From contig WELB01000112.1 of NCBI GenBank assembly GCA_009602725.1, positions 332,171 through 375,758 of the forward strand: a stretch of DNA of 43,588 nucleotides, given 5' to 3'. Shown one piece after another: positions 28,101-41,500 of the stretch; within the stretch, counting starts at the first letter, position 1, and every line of letters starts with the position of its first letter. The stretch comes from Spirogloea muscicola. Taxonomy: Eukaryota; Streptophyta; Zygnematophyceae; Spirogloeales; Spirogloeaceae. The translations under genes were made by a program, and so were the position numbers. The notes under the pieces were generated by a model. It saw only the letters and a list, made by a program, of their open reading frames with translations. It ran no database searches and was not told where the DNA came from.

Positions 28101-31100
28101 AACAGATCTTGAGTGTGGAGTGCACACTGTCAGTGTTGGCAGTGCTTGGTCTTGATCTAGTGCCAGTCGGAAATGTAAACCTGACCTGCTCTGACTTTCC
28201 TGTGCGACCTATCACTTCCGTGTTTGACAGGCATATAAGGAACTCATGGACTACTTTGCAATCAGAAACAGGGTGGGTGATGTGTGCGGTCTTATTGCAT
28301 AAATTGAGTGTGCCGCCGCATGCAACAATTTCCTCCGCATATGCCTCATTGTCGCCTATGGTACCAAGGGTCCTTTAATGTGATTCACATCCTAGCTGCA
28401 CCAAACTATCCCCAATGATGCTCAGCAATGGCCGACTGATGGCTTCTGAGAGTGACTGATCTGTGGTGGGTATTTTTGAGCAGTTTGGGAATCTCCCCTA
28501 TGGTTTTCGGAGTAACACTTGGGTGGTGCCACCGCAAGCTTCAGCACAGCCTGCTTCTTTCCCACCTCTTCCAATGGAGAATCCTTCTTGGGGCGGCAAC
28601 GGAGGAGGGCAGGGATGTGAAGGAGCTGCACCAGCCAGGTACTTGTCACACGCTTTGACATTTGCGGAGTTGTTTTTGAAAGGTTGTAAGGTCAGCTCCA
28701 CAGGGGAATATTCATGAACAGCTGAATTGGTACTTGTTCTTGACTTGCAGCTGATAGCAAACTGTTGACTGTTAGAGGTCGAGGATAGCTGCCACAGCAG
28801 AGATCTGCTGGTGCTTGTCTTTCCAGCCTTGACCTGCTTACTTTGCTGCTGCGTCACCAGGCTTTGGGTCCGGGACTTCCAGATTCTGTCCCGTATGGCA
28901 TGCAAGACACAGGAAGAGCGGCTAGTGAGGGACCGAAAGTCGTTCCTACTTCACTCACTTTTCGTGGACACAGCTATTCAACGAGCTACTCGGGCTATTG
29001 ATGCTGCTGCTGACGAGGGTGGAGGTTAGCAAAGAATTCCCTTGATTGTCGTCTTGACCTTGGAGGCTCAGTAGCCACCACTCTTGCTATTTCGCTTGCC
29101 CGGCACTTTCACACCCGATTCTTGACGTCCTTGTGCGACTAAGCATTTTCGGCTGCGGAGATTGTGCACAGGGCTGTATCTTTCTGTCTGACGCATATGT
29201 GGACTTGTGCTTTACATGTCCTTACCAATTTCTAAATAATAGTGTCTCTGTGCTGGCTGCAGATTTGTCGCTTAGACAAGACAACCTCGAGATAAATATT
29301 GCACTGAGTTCCAGTGATGCAGCATGTCGAGATAGGAACAAATTAGATATTGGACTTGATGAGGAGCTTTCGAGGGAAAGCATAGCCGAGAAGAACCTTC
29401 TCAAAGGCATCACTGCAGATGAAAGCACTGCGATACATGTGAGTCAAATGAAAGCAAGGAATTGATGCGTTGACCTCAATGGCAGGATTCCAGAGAGATT
29501 TGCTGTGCTGCCTCCTCATGACAGGCCCTGTTGTCTTTTCCCTTCTTGACGACGCAGGATCTGTCTTCGCTTGGCACGGTACTTGTCCATCACCGAGGTT
29601 ATTGTGCTAGGGTACAGGCGCTGGGCGATACTGATGCCAATGATCATGATGCTACTGCACAAAGCACCCCAGCTTCAATTGAGATAGGGGTTGATGGCGT
29701 CAGTGCTTGCGATGAGCAACTAGTGTCAACTGTCGATTGCGATCAGCTGCCAGCGGATATTGACATTGAAAGCCAGCCTGACGGAGGGGCCAACGCTCTG
29801 AATGCTAACAGGTGCGTGTCATGGCTCTTGCTCTTGTGCTTGTTAGTGCAAGTCATGCAGGGTATAATTATCAGGCCCTGTGCCTACTTCTTCAGAGCAG
29901 CTGTGTTGGTAGTAACCACTCAACAGCTGTATCCTGTTATTTCCAAGAGGAGGGGCTGACACTGTGGAATTGGCCTGCAGTTTGCGGAGGTTGTTGCACT
30001 CTGCTCCAGTGCTGCAACAGAGCATGGGGTCGAGCAACACAAAGCAGGAGCATGAGGACGAAGTTGCAGGCGCGCATGTACTCTCCGTTGTGGAGGAGAG
30101 CTTGCAGAATCTGTGTGATGAGGTCAAGGTCGATGATGCATACATGAGGTGGGAGCTTGGGGCCTGCTGGTTGCAGAGCCTACAGCCTTCGACTGTCAAA
30201 GATGGCCAAGCAGACTGCGAGGACAGCATAGGTGCTGCCGCACACGATCAGATGGACCAGGGGGCAGAGCAAGCTGGGGAGCAGGACATAGATTGCTCAA
30301 AGGGCCAGCTGGAGTTGATTGAGAAGCTACGTGCTGCAGACTACAAGCGACTCGAGCAGTCCAAGACAGGCCTTCACTTGAAAGTAAGTGCATCTGCAGG
30401 CTTAAGCTTACCTCCAGTACATTTGAGAGAGTTTGGTGCATGATGGTGTTGCTTTAACGACCACCGTGTTTGCCAAGCCCCCTGTAAGAGATGCTCGTAC
30501 TGTTTCGTGCAATGAACACGTGGCCGCAGACTGCTTGACTTCCTACTTGATGTCTGCTTGCTCGTTTGTAGAGTATGCGTGAACTTGTTGATGGGGCAGT
30601 CTCCTACTATAATGAGACAGCTGTCTCCAAACTGGTGAGCTTGAGGATTGGTAGTTGGCACAGATGCTTCTGGTGTTGCCTTCGGTAGTTATCGTTGATG
30701 TGCTTAGCTTTGCTATGATGGTTACAGAATCCAACTTGACTGCTGAAAGTTCATGTTTCTGCGCTGCTGTGACGGTCTGCAATAGGTGGCCGACTTTGGG
30801 TCACTTGAGCTGTCACCAGTCGATGGGCGTACGCTGACCGACTTCATGCACACCAGGGGCCTTCGGATGCGCTCGCTTGGAAGAGTGGTAAGCCCCTTGA
30901 GCAGTGGCAATCAACGAGTGCTGCATTTGCCTCGAATGTGCTTGTTCGTGGAGGACATCAGCAGCTGCAGTGGCACCATGACCTGTCACTTATGTTTTCA
31001 ACACAATATAACATTCTTGTATTACGTTCTGCAGGCGGAGCTGTCGGACAAGTTGTCGCACGTCCGCTGCTTGTGCGTGCACGAGATGGTGGCCAGAGCT

Positions 31101-34100
31101 TTCAAGCAAGTCTTGCAGGCTTCCATTGCCTCTGCCCAGCAGAAGCACCTGGGCATTGCGGACGTCATTGCATCAGCTTTCAACGTCATGCTGGGAGAGC
31201 CTAGCCGAGGGGAGAAGGCGATGCACAAACATGTCGGCTTATACGACAAGCTGCACAGCCTGGTGTGGACGTGGGTGGAGGCGTACACGCAGAACAGGTT
31301 CGGGTGGACAATGCAGCCTGGCACTCGCGAGGGCTTGCGGAAGGTGTTCCTCCTTCGCAGCCTATGCCACAAGGTAAGATTGAATTTGCATGCAGAGCAA
31401 AGCAGGCAAGGTCATCAATCTCGGCGTGGCAAAGCTCGGAGACTTCATTTGCCTTACAAGTGCTACACAGCAGCTCTCTCTTTCTTCTGTCACCCTTTGA
31501 TACATTGTAAGGAGTTGCTCCATGGCCCATCTAAGCTTTGAGTGAATCTGTCATTTTGTACAGATAGGGATTGAGGTTGCTGCAAGAGACTTTGACTTTG
31601 GCACGTCTACACCATTCAGGAGTATAGACATCATCAGCATGTTTCCTGTTTTCAAGGTGTTGACATTTGGCTGCCTCTGCAACCTTCTCTTACTCCTGGC
31701 AGCTACGATGCAAAATACCCTTCTGATCTAGACTGGGCCTCAAGTCGATCATGTGCAGCCACAGGCAGGGCATCACACATGCTCTTTCTTGTGCTTCTTG
31801 GCAGCGTAACGAGGAGTTGAATTTTGTGGTGTATGCCCTGAATGGTAGCCTCCTCCCTGTTGCTTGTTATTTCAGCATGTTGCCTGCACTTCAGCAGATG
31901 GACGTTCGCTGCTTGAGTCGTCGAAGATGGCATTGGACAAGGGAAAGCTTGATGATGCCGTGTCGTTTGGCACCAAGGTTGGAAGTCTTACTTTGTATTC
32001 CCCTTGGTTATAGCTAGTTGTGTGAGCTCGTGACCTGACTCCGTTGCTATATATCTACTATCTTGACTCTGATAGGCAATACTGAGAAGAGATATAGATG
32101 TTCCCGAACAGCATTTTACATTAGCATCTGCATGATGTTGCTCAAGGGTTGCTGTGTTGGGCTGTCCTTGCACAGGCACTGGCAAGGCTCATTGCAGTTT
32201 GTGGACCTTATCACCGGATGACAGCAGGCGCCTACAGCCTCTTAGCTGTTGTCCTGTACCACACAGGTGATTTCAATCAGGTGAGCTTATGGAGTTGCTC
32301 ACGGGAAAGGGGTCTACTGACGTAAGAGGAGATAGTGATGGCGGTTGTGCATTACTGCTTTTGGTGTAGATTGCTTACCATAACAGTGTGCTTTTGCCCC
32401 TCACTCAGGCTCCACTTGAATTGGTGCTTCTAAAGCAAATTAGTTGCTTACAGATGTAGGCTGTTGCTTGTGGTGCGTCCTTGTGCTGCTGCAGGCGATG
32501 ATCTACCAGCAGAAAGCGTTAGACATCAATGAGAGGGAGCTGGGCTTGGACCATCCAGATACAATGAAGAGCTATGGTGACCTTGCTGTGTTTTACTATC
32601 GCCTCCAGCACACGGAGCTTGCCCTCAAGTATACAAACTTCCGTGTTCGCACTGTCCTTTGCAATGTCTGTGATCTCATTTGTACAATCATTATTGATCT
32701 GCTCTATGAGTCTACTCACAATGGTTCACTTAGTCCCATTATACTGGCTATGGTCACGTCTGTGTATCTGTTTGCTGCCCATCCTGGAATGCTATGTCAA
32801 AGTGTGAGCTGGCTCTTGGAGGCTCTGCATGCCTTGTTGTGGAGTGTGCAGAGCTGCCATGATACTCTTATTAGACTATGCTTCTGGATGCTAGTTGTGG
32901 GGCTGTCAAGAACTTACACGTGCCTTTTGACCACTTGGATGCAGGTATGTGCACAGGGCTCTGTACTTACTGCATCTTACATGTGGGCCTGCACATCCCA
33001 ACACAGCTGCTACATATATCAATGTTGCAATGATGGAGGAAGGACTGGGGAATGTTCACGTCGCTCTTCGCTACCTTCACGAGGCTCTCAAGTGCAATCA
33101 GAGGCTGTTGGGGCCCGATCATATTCAGGTGTGTACTTGTTCCAGGTCACATAGTAAACTTTAGAATCTTGTAGGCCAGCATTTAGCATGTCTTTGCATT
33201 GACACGTTACGTGCTTTAAGTCTCATCTTGCAAACCTTCTCAAGAGCAAATTTGTTGAGACTGACTTGCAACAAAACGACCTGCAATGACTTGCTTATGG
33301 AATGGGTGATGGCAGACTGCTGCTAGTTACCACGCAATAGCAATCGCTTTATCCCTTATGGACGCGTACACGCTGTCAGTACAGCATGAGCAAACCACCC
33401 TGAAGATTCTACAGGCCAAGTTGGGGCCAGACGACCTTAGGACCCAGGTTAATCTGCGCACTTGGCCTTTATAGAAAGAAGTCATTCTGGGACGCTATCG
33501 GAGGCTTTGCAATGGTTGGTTGGCCATTCTAGAAGGGCGTGTTGTTTGCTGCAGCTCCTCATTCCTACCCTTGGGACGTCTTGTTGATGTATTTGGACAG
33601 GACGCTGCTGCTTGGCTGGATTACTTTGACTCCAAGGCTGCTGAGCAGCAGGAGGCAGCGAGGACCGGGGCTCCCAAGCCAGATGCAAGCATTGCTAGCA
33701 AGGGGCATCTAAGTGTCTCCGATCTCCTGGAGTTCATAAATGCCAAGGAAGGAGCGGCGAAGAAGGAGCTATCAGAGGCGAGGGAGCAGCCCCGCAAGAA
33801 GGCTCGTCGCACTAATGTACAGCACGATCTCCAGCTATTTCGTATTCTAGTGCAAGCCAACTCATGAGTTGATTGCAGTGGGAGATGTTGGATTATCTCA
33901 GCAAGGGCGCTGACGTGTGGGTCTGTCACCTCTGTCGCAGTCAAGGAGTGGCAAGGGTGTTGCGCCGCCGGCTGTGCAGCGGTCTGCATGGGACGAGGAC
34001 ATTATCTCCTCCTGCTCCAGCGACGAGGATGGTGTGCCTGATGCAAGCACTGAGCCTCCTCTTGGCTTGGCCTTCCCTTTGGCTTCTGTGGGCAGTAATG

Positions 34101-37100
34101 CCGACGAGCAGTCGACTGTGGCGGGCCAGGTGAGACCTGCGCCATTGTCTCCTGCAGAGGCGACTGAGCAGAGCATGGTGGTGGTGGACGACAGCGATGA
34201 GGGCTGGCAAGAGGCTGTACCTGCCAGAAAGTCGGGCATGGCGGTCGCTGGCAGGCTCGCCATGAGCTCCTCCAGGTGGCAGCAGCAGCGGCCTCAGCCT
34301 GGCCGACTAGTGGCTCGCGAGATGGATCGCCCAGGTCCAAGAATGACTGGCAAAAGCACAGGGCTGGCTGCTGGTGACAAGCACCACGTCCGCCGAAGAT
34401 CCACAAGCAGCAGCCTGGTAGCCCATCAGCTCCTGCAGGTAGCGAGCCCGCCCGCGGCAAAGGCCAACACGACATCGTCAGCACCTGTCAGTGAGCTCCA
34501 GGAGCCCCCAGCAAGAGCGTCAGCAACTGTCGTTGAGCTGCAGGGGCCCCCAGCAGCCACTCCTGCAGTTCCACTGCCAGCCCCGGCGGCAAGCACTACA
34601 AAGACTACCTCTACGACTGGCACTGATGGCAAGGAGATGCTGGCACTTGCAGCAGCTGACAAGGAGCTGTCGTCAGTAAGACAGCACCCTGAGAGGCCGG
34701 AGCTCAAGAGATTACAAGCCTCTACTCCAGCCCCTGCTATAACCACTCCCGCCCTGCCGGGCCAGCTGGCCAGATCTACATCAGCCATTTCGTACAAGGA
34801 TGCTGCAAGGAAGCTGCTGAATGAGCTCCCTGCTTCAGTCCCTGCTCATGAGTGCACGAGCAACGGCCACGCTGGGCTGGACACATGTGGGCCTGGGGAG
34901 CAGGACCAAGCGTGGCGAAGCAGGAGTGCAGGCGCTGCTGTGCTTGCAGGGGCTGTGGGCAGTCTACCGGTAGAAGGTACAAAGGAGGAGGTGATGGGGC
35001 AAGAGACTTCAGCCCCACTGTCAGGCAGCCTACTGCCAAAGGAAGGCCCACAGGAGCTGAAGCAGCGGCTCTCGGCTGCCGCCGTCCCATTCACACCCTT
35101 GACAGTCCCGCCTGTCCAGCCTCCTGGATCTGGCGAGATCTCACCTCTGAAGCCAGCATTGAGCTCAAGCAATCCACACTCTGGTGACCTTGCCTATGGG
35201 GCGCATGGCAATCAGGTACGAATGCGCACTTCTTGCACAGTTTTGGGGTGCTCTTGGCATCGTGGTCTGTTGATAATGGTCAGTGAGTCACGATCATCCC
35301 GTCCTAAGCCATGTGAAGACCGTTTGTGTGATTTTCTGACCAGGTGCGGCCGAAAGCTTCCTTGCCCAAGCGCCCAGCTCTACCACTCACACCCCTTTGC
35401 AGGTAACCTCCACTGGGCGTCATGATTTGTTGGGGCAGAGCATTAGGTGCAACCGTAGAGCTGTGCTTGTGCTCATCGGGCAGTCAATGGTGCTGCTACT
35501 GGAATGGCCATTACACTCAAGATACAGCACATTGACAGATTGCTCGTTGTGCTTGTGTGGTTGGACAGGCCTGGGTTCGCTCCCCCTGTGATGCAGGTGC
35601 CGCATGGGTCGGCGAGCATTCTGCCCGGCTTGATTGCCAGCCCGCCAGCCATGGGGCCGCAAGTGTCAGGCCCCATGCGGCCCTTCCATGCACCCCCGCT
35701 GCCCATGGCTCCAATCTACCCTCTCTACATGCAGCGGCCGCCTCCACAGCTCCAGCATCTTCAGGCGATTCCTCCTCGTGCAGGCCCATCCATCTCACCA
35801 ACGTCGCCAACCCTCATGAATCCCAATGCAGCAGAGTTTGTGCCAGGAGCTGCGGTGAAGCAGGCCTCTATGAATCCAAACGCAGTCGAATACGTACCTG
35901 GTTGTGTTTGGGCCCCTGCCGTGGAACAAGGGACTGACCAGGCAGCAAAGGTGAGCAGTTGAGGACCAGCGAAGCTTTGTGAAGGTGCCACATGGTCATG
36001 ACCATGATCATGATGAGAAATTTGTGGGGGGATGTGGGGCGAGGATGACATACTCAAGGATGATGGTGGGGGATGTTGGGCGAGGATGAAATGCTCTAGG
36101 ATGATGGTGGCAAAGGACTAGCCTAGATATGGCGTACCAGTCGTTAGCATCTCGCCTTTGAGATGGCAATGGGGGCGGGATGGAGCATTGTTGGTTGTTG
36201 TTTATATATGTCTTGCTACATCATTGTCCTACTTGTGTCATTTACATACTATCCTCTGATGTTGTGTGCCAGCAGGTAAGCAGTGGCACTGAGACGGAGA
36301 AGCCTGCAGCAGCCCTTGCAACTGCTGATAGCGGGGCAGTGGATGGAGCCTCAATAACGACAGCTGATGACATCTCCTCAGGCCTCGAGCAAGCAGTTGA
36401 CACCTTGCCGGAGGGAGACAGTGAACGTGAGATGTTGAACGAAAAGCAGGAAGTTGTTTTACAGGACAAACAGGTGGAGGCACCAGCAAGCGATCTGGTG
36501 TATGCGGTAGACAAGCAGCCCACCTTGCAGCCCATTGCTCCAGCACTTACGTCGTGCGCCAGTCCGGAGGAGGGTGAGCAGCAGCCTGAGGTGGACCCGA
36601 CTGAAACCGTCAGCTGCACGACCGATTTGCTAGGTGCGGAGTCGCCACCATCGTGGACAGAGAGTGACGGCCTGGGTATGTCAAGGATGGAGGCGTCAGG
36701 GGCTAGCGAGATGGCCTCCCAAAGGGCCCTGCCAGCAGACAGCATGGACGGGGTTGAGGTTCTCCGACGAGTGAAGTCTGAGCTGGACACTACTCACTCT
36801 GATGAGCGACCCTCTACTTCGACAGCTGCTAGCGACAATGCACATGGGGAGAGCCCCTACAACAGTGACAACAGCAGGTGCAGCGCTAAACCCCAAGTCA
36901 TACCCTGTCTTTATCTGTCACAAGCCCCCAGTATTTGTGTGGTACAAATGAGCTCTATTCTCTGCACTCAGAATCTTGAAGCCTCGGACTAGCAACCTGG
37001 AACATGTTGTTGCTTTGGTTGGCAGTCTTGTGCCTCCGCTTAAGCTGCTATGCATGCGGACCAGCATGACATAAGGGTCATAGTACGCTCCACCCAATGA

Positions 37101-37737
37101 CCATGTACATTTGCACTTGTTCAAGCAGTGGGCACAAGCAGGACTGCAGCAGCGCATGCAGTGTATCTTCCGAAGACCAAGAGAAGTCCTTGGATGAGGA
37201 TGGCTTCACCATGGTTACCAAACGACACCGCAATCTTCGTCAGAAGTCCGGGAGCCACTTAAGTCAACCTGAGGTGCGACTAGATCTTGTAACGTATTCA
37301 AGCATGCAACAATATTTTGTCCTGGTCAAAACCACCGCCCCTTGTCCACATTGGTTGGCAAACCTGGCTCGTCTTGGCTAGTGTAGAGCACTGATGGTTT
37401 GCATGCTACTTTTTTGAGCCAAGCTATCTCTGCAATTTGTGCATGAAGCCATGTCCTCATCTTATTAGCAGCCCCCCTGCAGGTATTGAGGGGCCAGAGC
37501 AAAAGCAGCCCAGGAAGGCGGGCTGCACAGCTCCCGCGGGCTTCGTCCTTTGACAGCGTGAGCAACGCAGATGGCCATAATGCAGGTCGACTGCAGCTGC
37601 AGGGCATGCCCAAAGCTCCAGCAAGCAGCCCCCCGGCTAGGCGAAGTGCGCCACTGCAAAATCACCTGACACCTGATAATCACGCAACGCCTAACACTCA
37701 CATTGCTCCTGTACAGACAACCGTGCAGGTCCGGTAG
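25130..37737 (+). CDS. CLU: CLU/REC-like clustered-mitochondria family TPR protein, 29 exons
   Basis: Cytosolic CLU family. In plants FRIENDLY acts on mitochondrial distribution and REC proteins on chloroplast compartment size; the N-terminus ([10 protein letters not shown]) and [20 protein letters not shown] look more REC-like, from memory. Exons, all in phase, 2,117 aa: 25130-25202, 25791-25852, 26203-26295, 26871-26943, 27086-27496, 27687-27754, 27806-27997, 28231-28272, 28484-28638, 28861-29024, 29263-29438, 29558-29811, 29981-30383, 30572-30634, 30786-30887, 31035-31373, 31564-31656, 31876-31977, 32176-32280, 32495-32628, 32945-33128, 33316-33447, 33601-33816, 33941-35215, 35344-35402, 35569-35950, 36276-36877, 37129-37273, 37483-37737. 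Order: CLU_N ([17 protein letters not shown]), CLU core ([10 protein letters not shown]-like [46 protein letters not shown]), CLU central ([20 protein letters not shown]), TPR block ([34 protein letters not shown]-type), then a long low-complexity tail with [10 protein letters not shown], two PAM2-like motifs and [14 protein letters not shown]. The start ATG has a strong GCCGCC context. No breaks seen. Confidence 0.95.
26589..26624. repeat. Two 18-bp tandem repeats in CLU intron 3
   Basis: GAGACAGTGGGCAAGCTG is followed at once by GAGACAGTGGGCAAGCTA, one mismatch. It lies in the intron between exons 26203-26295 and 26871-26943. Confidence 0.85.
35812..35911 (+). other. Duplicated PAM2-like motif in CLU tail
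   Basis: Within exon 35569-35950 the protein reads [12 protein letters not shown] and, after a short linker, [12 protein letters not shown]. Both match the PAM2 outline (xLNxxAxEFxP) that binds the MLLE domain of poly(A)-binding protein. The first position is Met rather than Leu before Asn. The repeat [17 protein letters not shown] following EFVPGA suggests a short internal duplication. Binding is inferred from the motif only. Confidence 0.7.
36026..36108. repeat. 41-bp tandem duplication in CLU intron 26
   Basis: A unit starting GGGGATGTGGGGCGAGGATG and ending AGGATGATGGTG is repeated with a few changes 41 bases on. It lies in the intron between exons 35569-35950 and 36276-36877. Just before it, CATGGTCATGACCATGATCA (about 35990-36010) is partly palindromic. 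Confidence 0.75.
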
Positions 37738-38542
37738 GCAGGTCACTTTTTTGTATCCTTGAACACTTCTTGTTTCCTCGATCAGGTGTGAGCGAATCAC
37801 ACAATCCTAGTGGCAGATTTATTTTTCCTGGGCTTGTGAGACTGCTTAATGGTCACCTGCCTAGGCAGCTCAGATTGTGCACGTTGTTGCCCAAAGTAGG
37901 AGCTACATGCATTCTTGTAGTTTATGTGGTGCAAAGCTGGGGGCCAGAATCTACACTCCACGTGATTGATGAGCAGCCCCCTGAGTAGAAGCACCTCATC
38001 CATTCCGGCAGTCACGCATTGGCTTTATTGGAAAAAAACTGTTGTATCTATGTCTTCAGTCGGAAAGATTCAGTCAAGGTCTTTTCATCCTTCTCGCACT
38101 CGCTACAGAAGGGGAAAGCTTTGCCTGAAGCACATTCTATTTGCCATGTAGAAGGAAGTGTTTCAACACAGTGTACAAAGTTGAGGTTATCTCTAAGATT
38201 TTGTCTCTAAGCTGCGTGCGTCAGAAATTCAAGTCAAGCTGTGCACACCCAGCAGCCAAAATCACAGCAACTAATCTCTACTTGCCTACTTTGAGGCATC
38301 AGGCCTTCCTTTGCTACGAATGAAAGAGCTGCAGTTGTGCTCTATGTGTGAACCTTTGATGGTGTGCCATCCTCTGTGCAGATCGTTGGAAGGAAAGGTC
38401 CTTCCACTCTTCATGAAAGTGGGTACCTTTCAGTACCGTGCAGACAGGAATTGCAGCCTGCAGCATCGTAGCATTGTAATACTAGAAAAGTGCGGCTTCC
38501 AACATTCATTCTGGCCTTTCACACTTTTTGGCAGCAGCAGCC
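37738..38542. other. Spacer between convergent genes
   Basis: Contains the 3' ends of the CLU-type gene (plus) and the 5'-nucleotidase (minus). No ORF with a recognisable domain, no repeat tail and no RNA gene is seen. Polyadenylation sites cannot be assigned with confidence. Confidence 0.6.
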
Positions 38543-41500
38543 TTACATGTCAATGATGTCAAATTCGTGAGGAAGTAGGTCCTCGGAGGTGCGATACGAC
38601 TTGTCTGGTGAGTAGTAGCACAAGTTGCCCACATGGCTCGTGTACAAGCAGGCAAAGCGCTCAACTTGGTGCGCAAATCGAGAGTTCTGGTACCCAGTCT
38701 TCATGAGTTGGCCCCAAACTTTGTGGAACTGCATCAAGGGAATTTGGCGGACGCACTCAAAGTTACACACACCTGATGTAAGGAGCACTTCTCCTTAGCA
38801 TACAGCTTCTCCAGAGCTAGAATGGTCAAAGAACAGCGCAAAGGAATGGCAAGCTGCAAGCTGCTCTACCATCTGGTGGCAGTCCTGCTGAGCCTTGCGA
38901 TGCAGCTCCCGAACAGCATCGCGCTGCACCTGCATCAGGAATCACGTCCTTAGTAAGACTCCATGTGCTGACATGAAAGTCTCCAATAATGTATCACAGT
39001 TTCCCTACTCTGCCAGCATACTTAATGCATTAGCACGGGGGAACATCCGAGGCCACACTTGCAGATTCTCGATGTCGTGGATGAACTCAGCTCTGCTTTC
39101 CTCGGTGCTATCTTCGAATCTGCACAATGGCCAGGCACCCTGTAAGAGGAGCTGGTGCCCAATATGACAGCAGTATGCAGCCTAGTGAGCTGCTTGTATG
39201 GGGCTGTCCCCAAAAGGAAAGAATGCAATGTGTACTTGATGGCCCACTCAAGTCGCTGGATGGTGTCATCAAGAGCATCACGCTGCTGCCGGAGTGCGTG
39301 GAACTCCTGTTATTGGCAACCAGCAAATGGACCATCACTGCAGCAGACTGGAGATGATACTGCTACCTACTGGGTGCACATCACAACCAGTGACAGGTGA
39401 CATGATGCTTGATCAGTGCAAATGGTCACAAATCAAGCGTTGTCTCTGACCAGAACAGCCGTGCAACGTGCCGCTAGAGATTTGGCAGCCTCATTTGGCC
39501 AGCATACGTACCCTGCGGATAATCTGTGTCTGCCGAAGGAGCTGTAGTTCTCTGGCAAGCTCTGGCACAACTAGCATGGTTCTCCAACCTGGCAGACAGG
39601 CCAATGGTACTCCAACTTGTAAGCAAGACAACAACTACGGGTGTGCTTATGATTGCTCACATACGAATCACATAGCTCCTCCAGATACTAGATACTTGCA
39701 AGCAGAGCACGAGCATCAAGGCTTGCATCAGAAGCTTGCCCATCTGCTTCTTGCTGCGGAGGATGTCGCCATAGATATGGTCACCCACATACAGGACCTG
39801 CAGGACGCAAGCCTCAATGAAGCCTCAAAATCTAAGTGGCATTCAAGCAGCATGAGGCAGCGCCCCGTGAAAGTTACAAGCATGCAAAAATGGCACTATG
39901 CACGTGATTAGGAATGCTATGAGGCTCCACGAGAAGCTAAGAAGACTAATGAAAACGCGAGTCGCTAGCGAATGGAGGATTTCAGACAGCTGCAAACCTG
40001 CGATCCATTAGCAATTCCGAGCATCCGATGCAGGTGGGCGACGCTGCCGCCCTGCATGATGCGAGATTGATGGTGAGATGGATCGCCCTTGCACGCATTG
40101 AGGGTAGAACAATGCAGCAAGGAGCACTGCCTTGCAGGAAGCAGTGGTGCCATGCCGGTGACAAGCATGATTCTGCGTTCTGCATGCTTCCTGGAGCTCC
40201 TAAAGCAGAGCACCATTACTGAAGTTCTGTATTGGATAGGGGCACTCGGACTAAGATCAAGCAGCAGTACGCTTTTGCACCGATACCCTATACCTGGAAA
40301 ACTCTGCACCCTTGATGTATATTAAGGCCAAGAGATGGACGACTGCAGACGTCTCCCACCTACAGGAAGGTGCACAAAAGCATCTCCAGGAGTGTGAGCT
40401 ACAGCTTCATTGTATTGTTCAGTGTGACTCTGTGGTAACTCAACATGATGCGTGCATCTTTGCTCAAGTAACAACTGCAAATCTTGCTTACACTGCACTC
40501 ATTGCAAGGGATGAGGAGGGGAAGCCGTCTGACCTGCGCCAAAGGGCTGCCATCGTCCGTGTTCGCCAGCAGTCCGCTGGAGGTTGCAACCTCAAAGATG
40601 GGTGCGCGGCTGCCATCCAGGAAGAAGGCGGGCTTGGCACTGCCCGTGATGCAAACATCAAAGTGCTCAAGCCAAGTGTCGTCCCGTGGTATGCCGCCGT
40701 CCGTCCCGCACTTGCCACACAGATAATTCATAACTACATGCGTGTAGTCCCACAGGCTGCACATCCAAAACCCAACCACGATCTTGCATTCAGGTTAGGT
40801 AATTGGAGTTCAATATATATGTCACAAAGCTATTGGCAATGGGAATCAAAATCAATTGATTTGTCAGGTTGACAACTTGCACACTTTCACAATTGCTGGT
40901 GTGCATCTGGGCAGAATATTCGAGTGTCAGCGACTGCATGAGTTCCTCCAATACAAATCGGAGGCACCTGGATGTCCAAGCACGTCAGGTCCCCACCTGT
41001 TGGTCACGATGAAGGTCATGCGGCCCGAGTCACGCAGCATCTTCAGCATGGGCACGATGTGGTCGTCCTTGTGTATATATCTGAGCGACCAGGAATCATT
41101 GATGTGGACGAGTCGGCAAGCAGCTATCCAGATCCACTGGAGCTAGGGCAAGTAGTGTAGCCGACACACCAAGTATTGCTGCCTGGGACTGTCATCCATG
41201 GGCGGCTTATATGTGAGATTGGCGATTGCAGGTGGAACAGAGAGCAGGTAGGGAGGTGTGAGGTGGCCTCACAGGGCAGGGTTGGCAGCAACCGCCTTCT
41301 TCAGCGTTCCGTCCCGGTGGCAGAGGTCCACGGCTGCGCGCACGTCCTTGTAGATCTTAGCGTAGCTGCGGCACAATCGGGAGCACGTGAGTTGGGTCCC
41401 TCCAGCAGTATCTCTGAGGCACGTGGTTCTCCAAGAAGCTCCATGCTTTTTGAGAAGTCTGAGCTGAGGAGGGCATCGACTGCGCACTCCTCTCTTGTAA

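Noticed and set aside
32444-33154. A 236-codon plus-strand ORF across the TPR region
   Set aside because: It reads through the intron 32629-32944 and leaves the TPR frame; using the GTATAC donor at 32629 and the acceptor before 32945 restores the conserved TPR sequence in phase.
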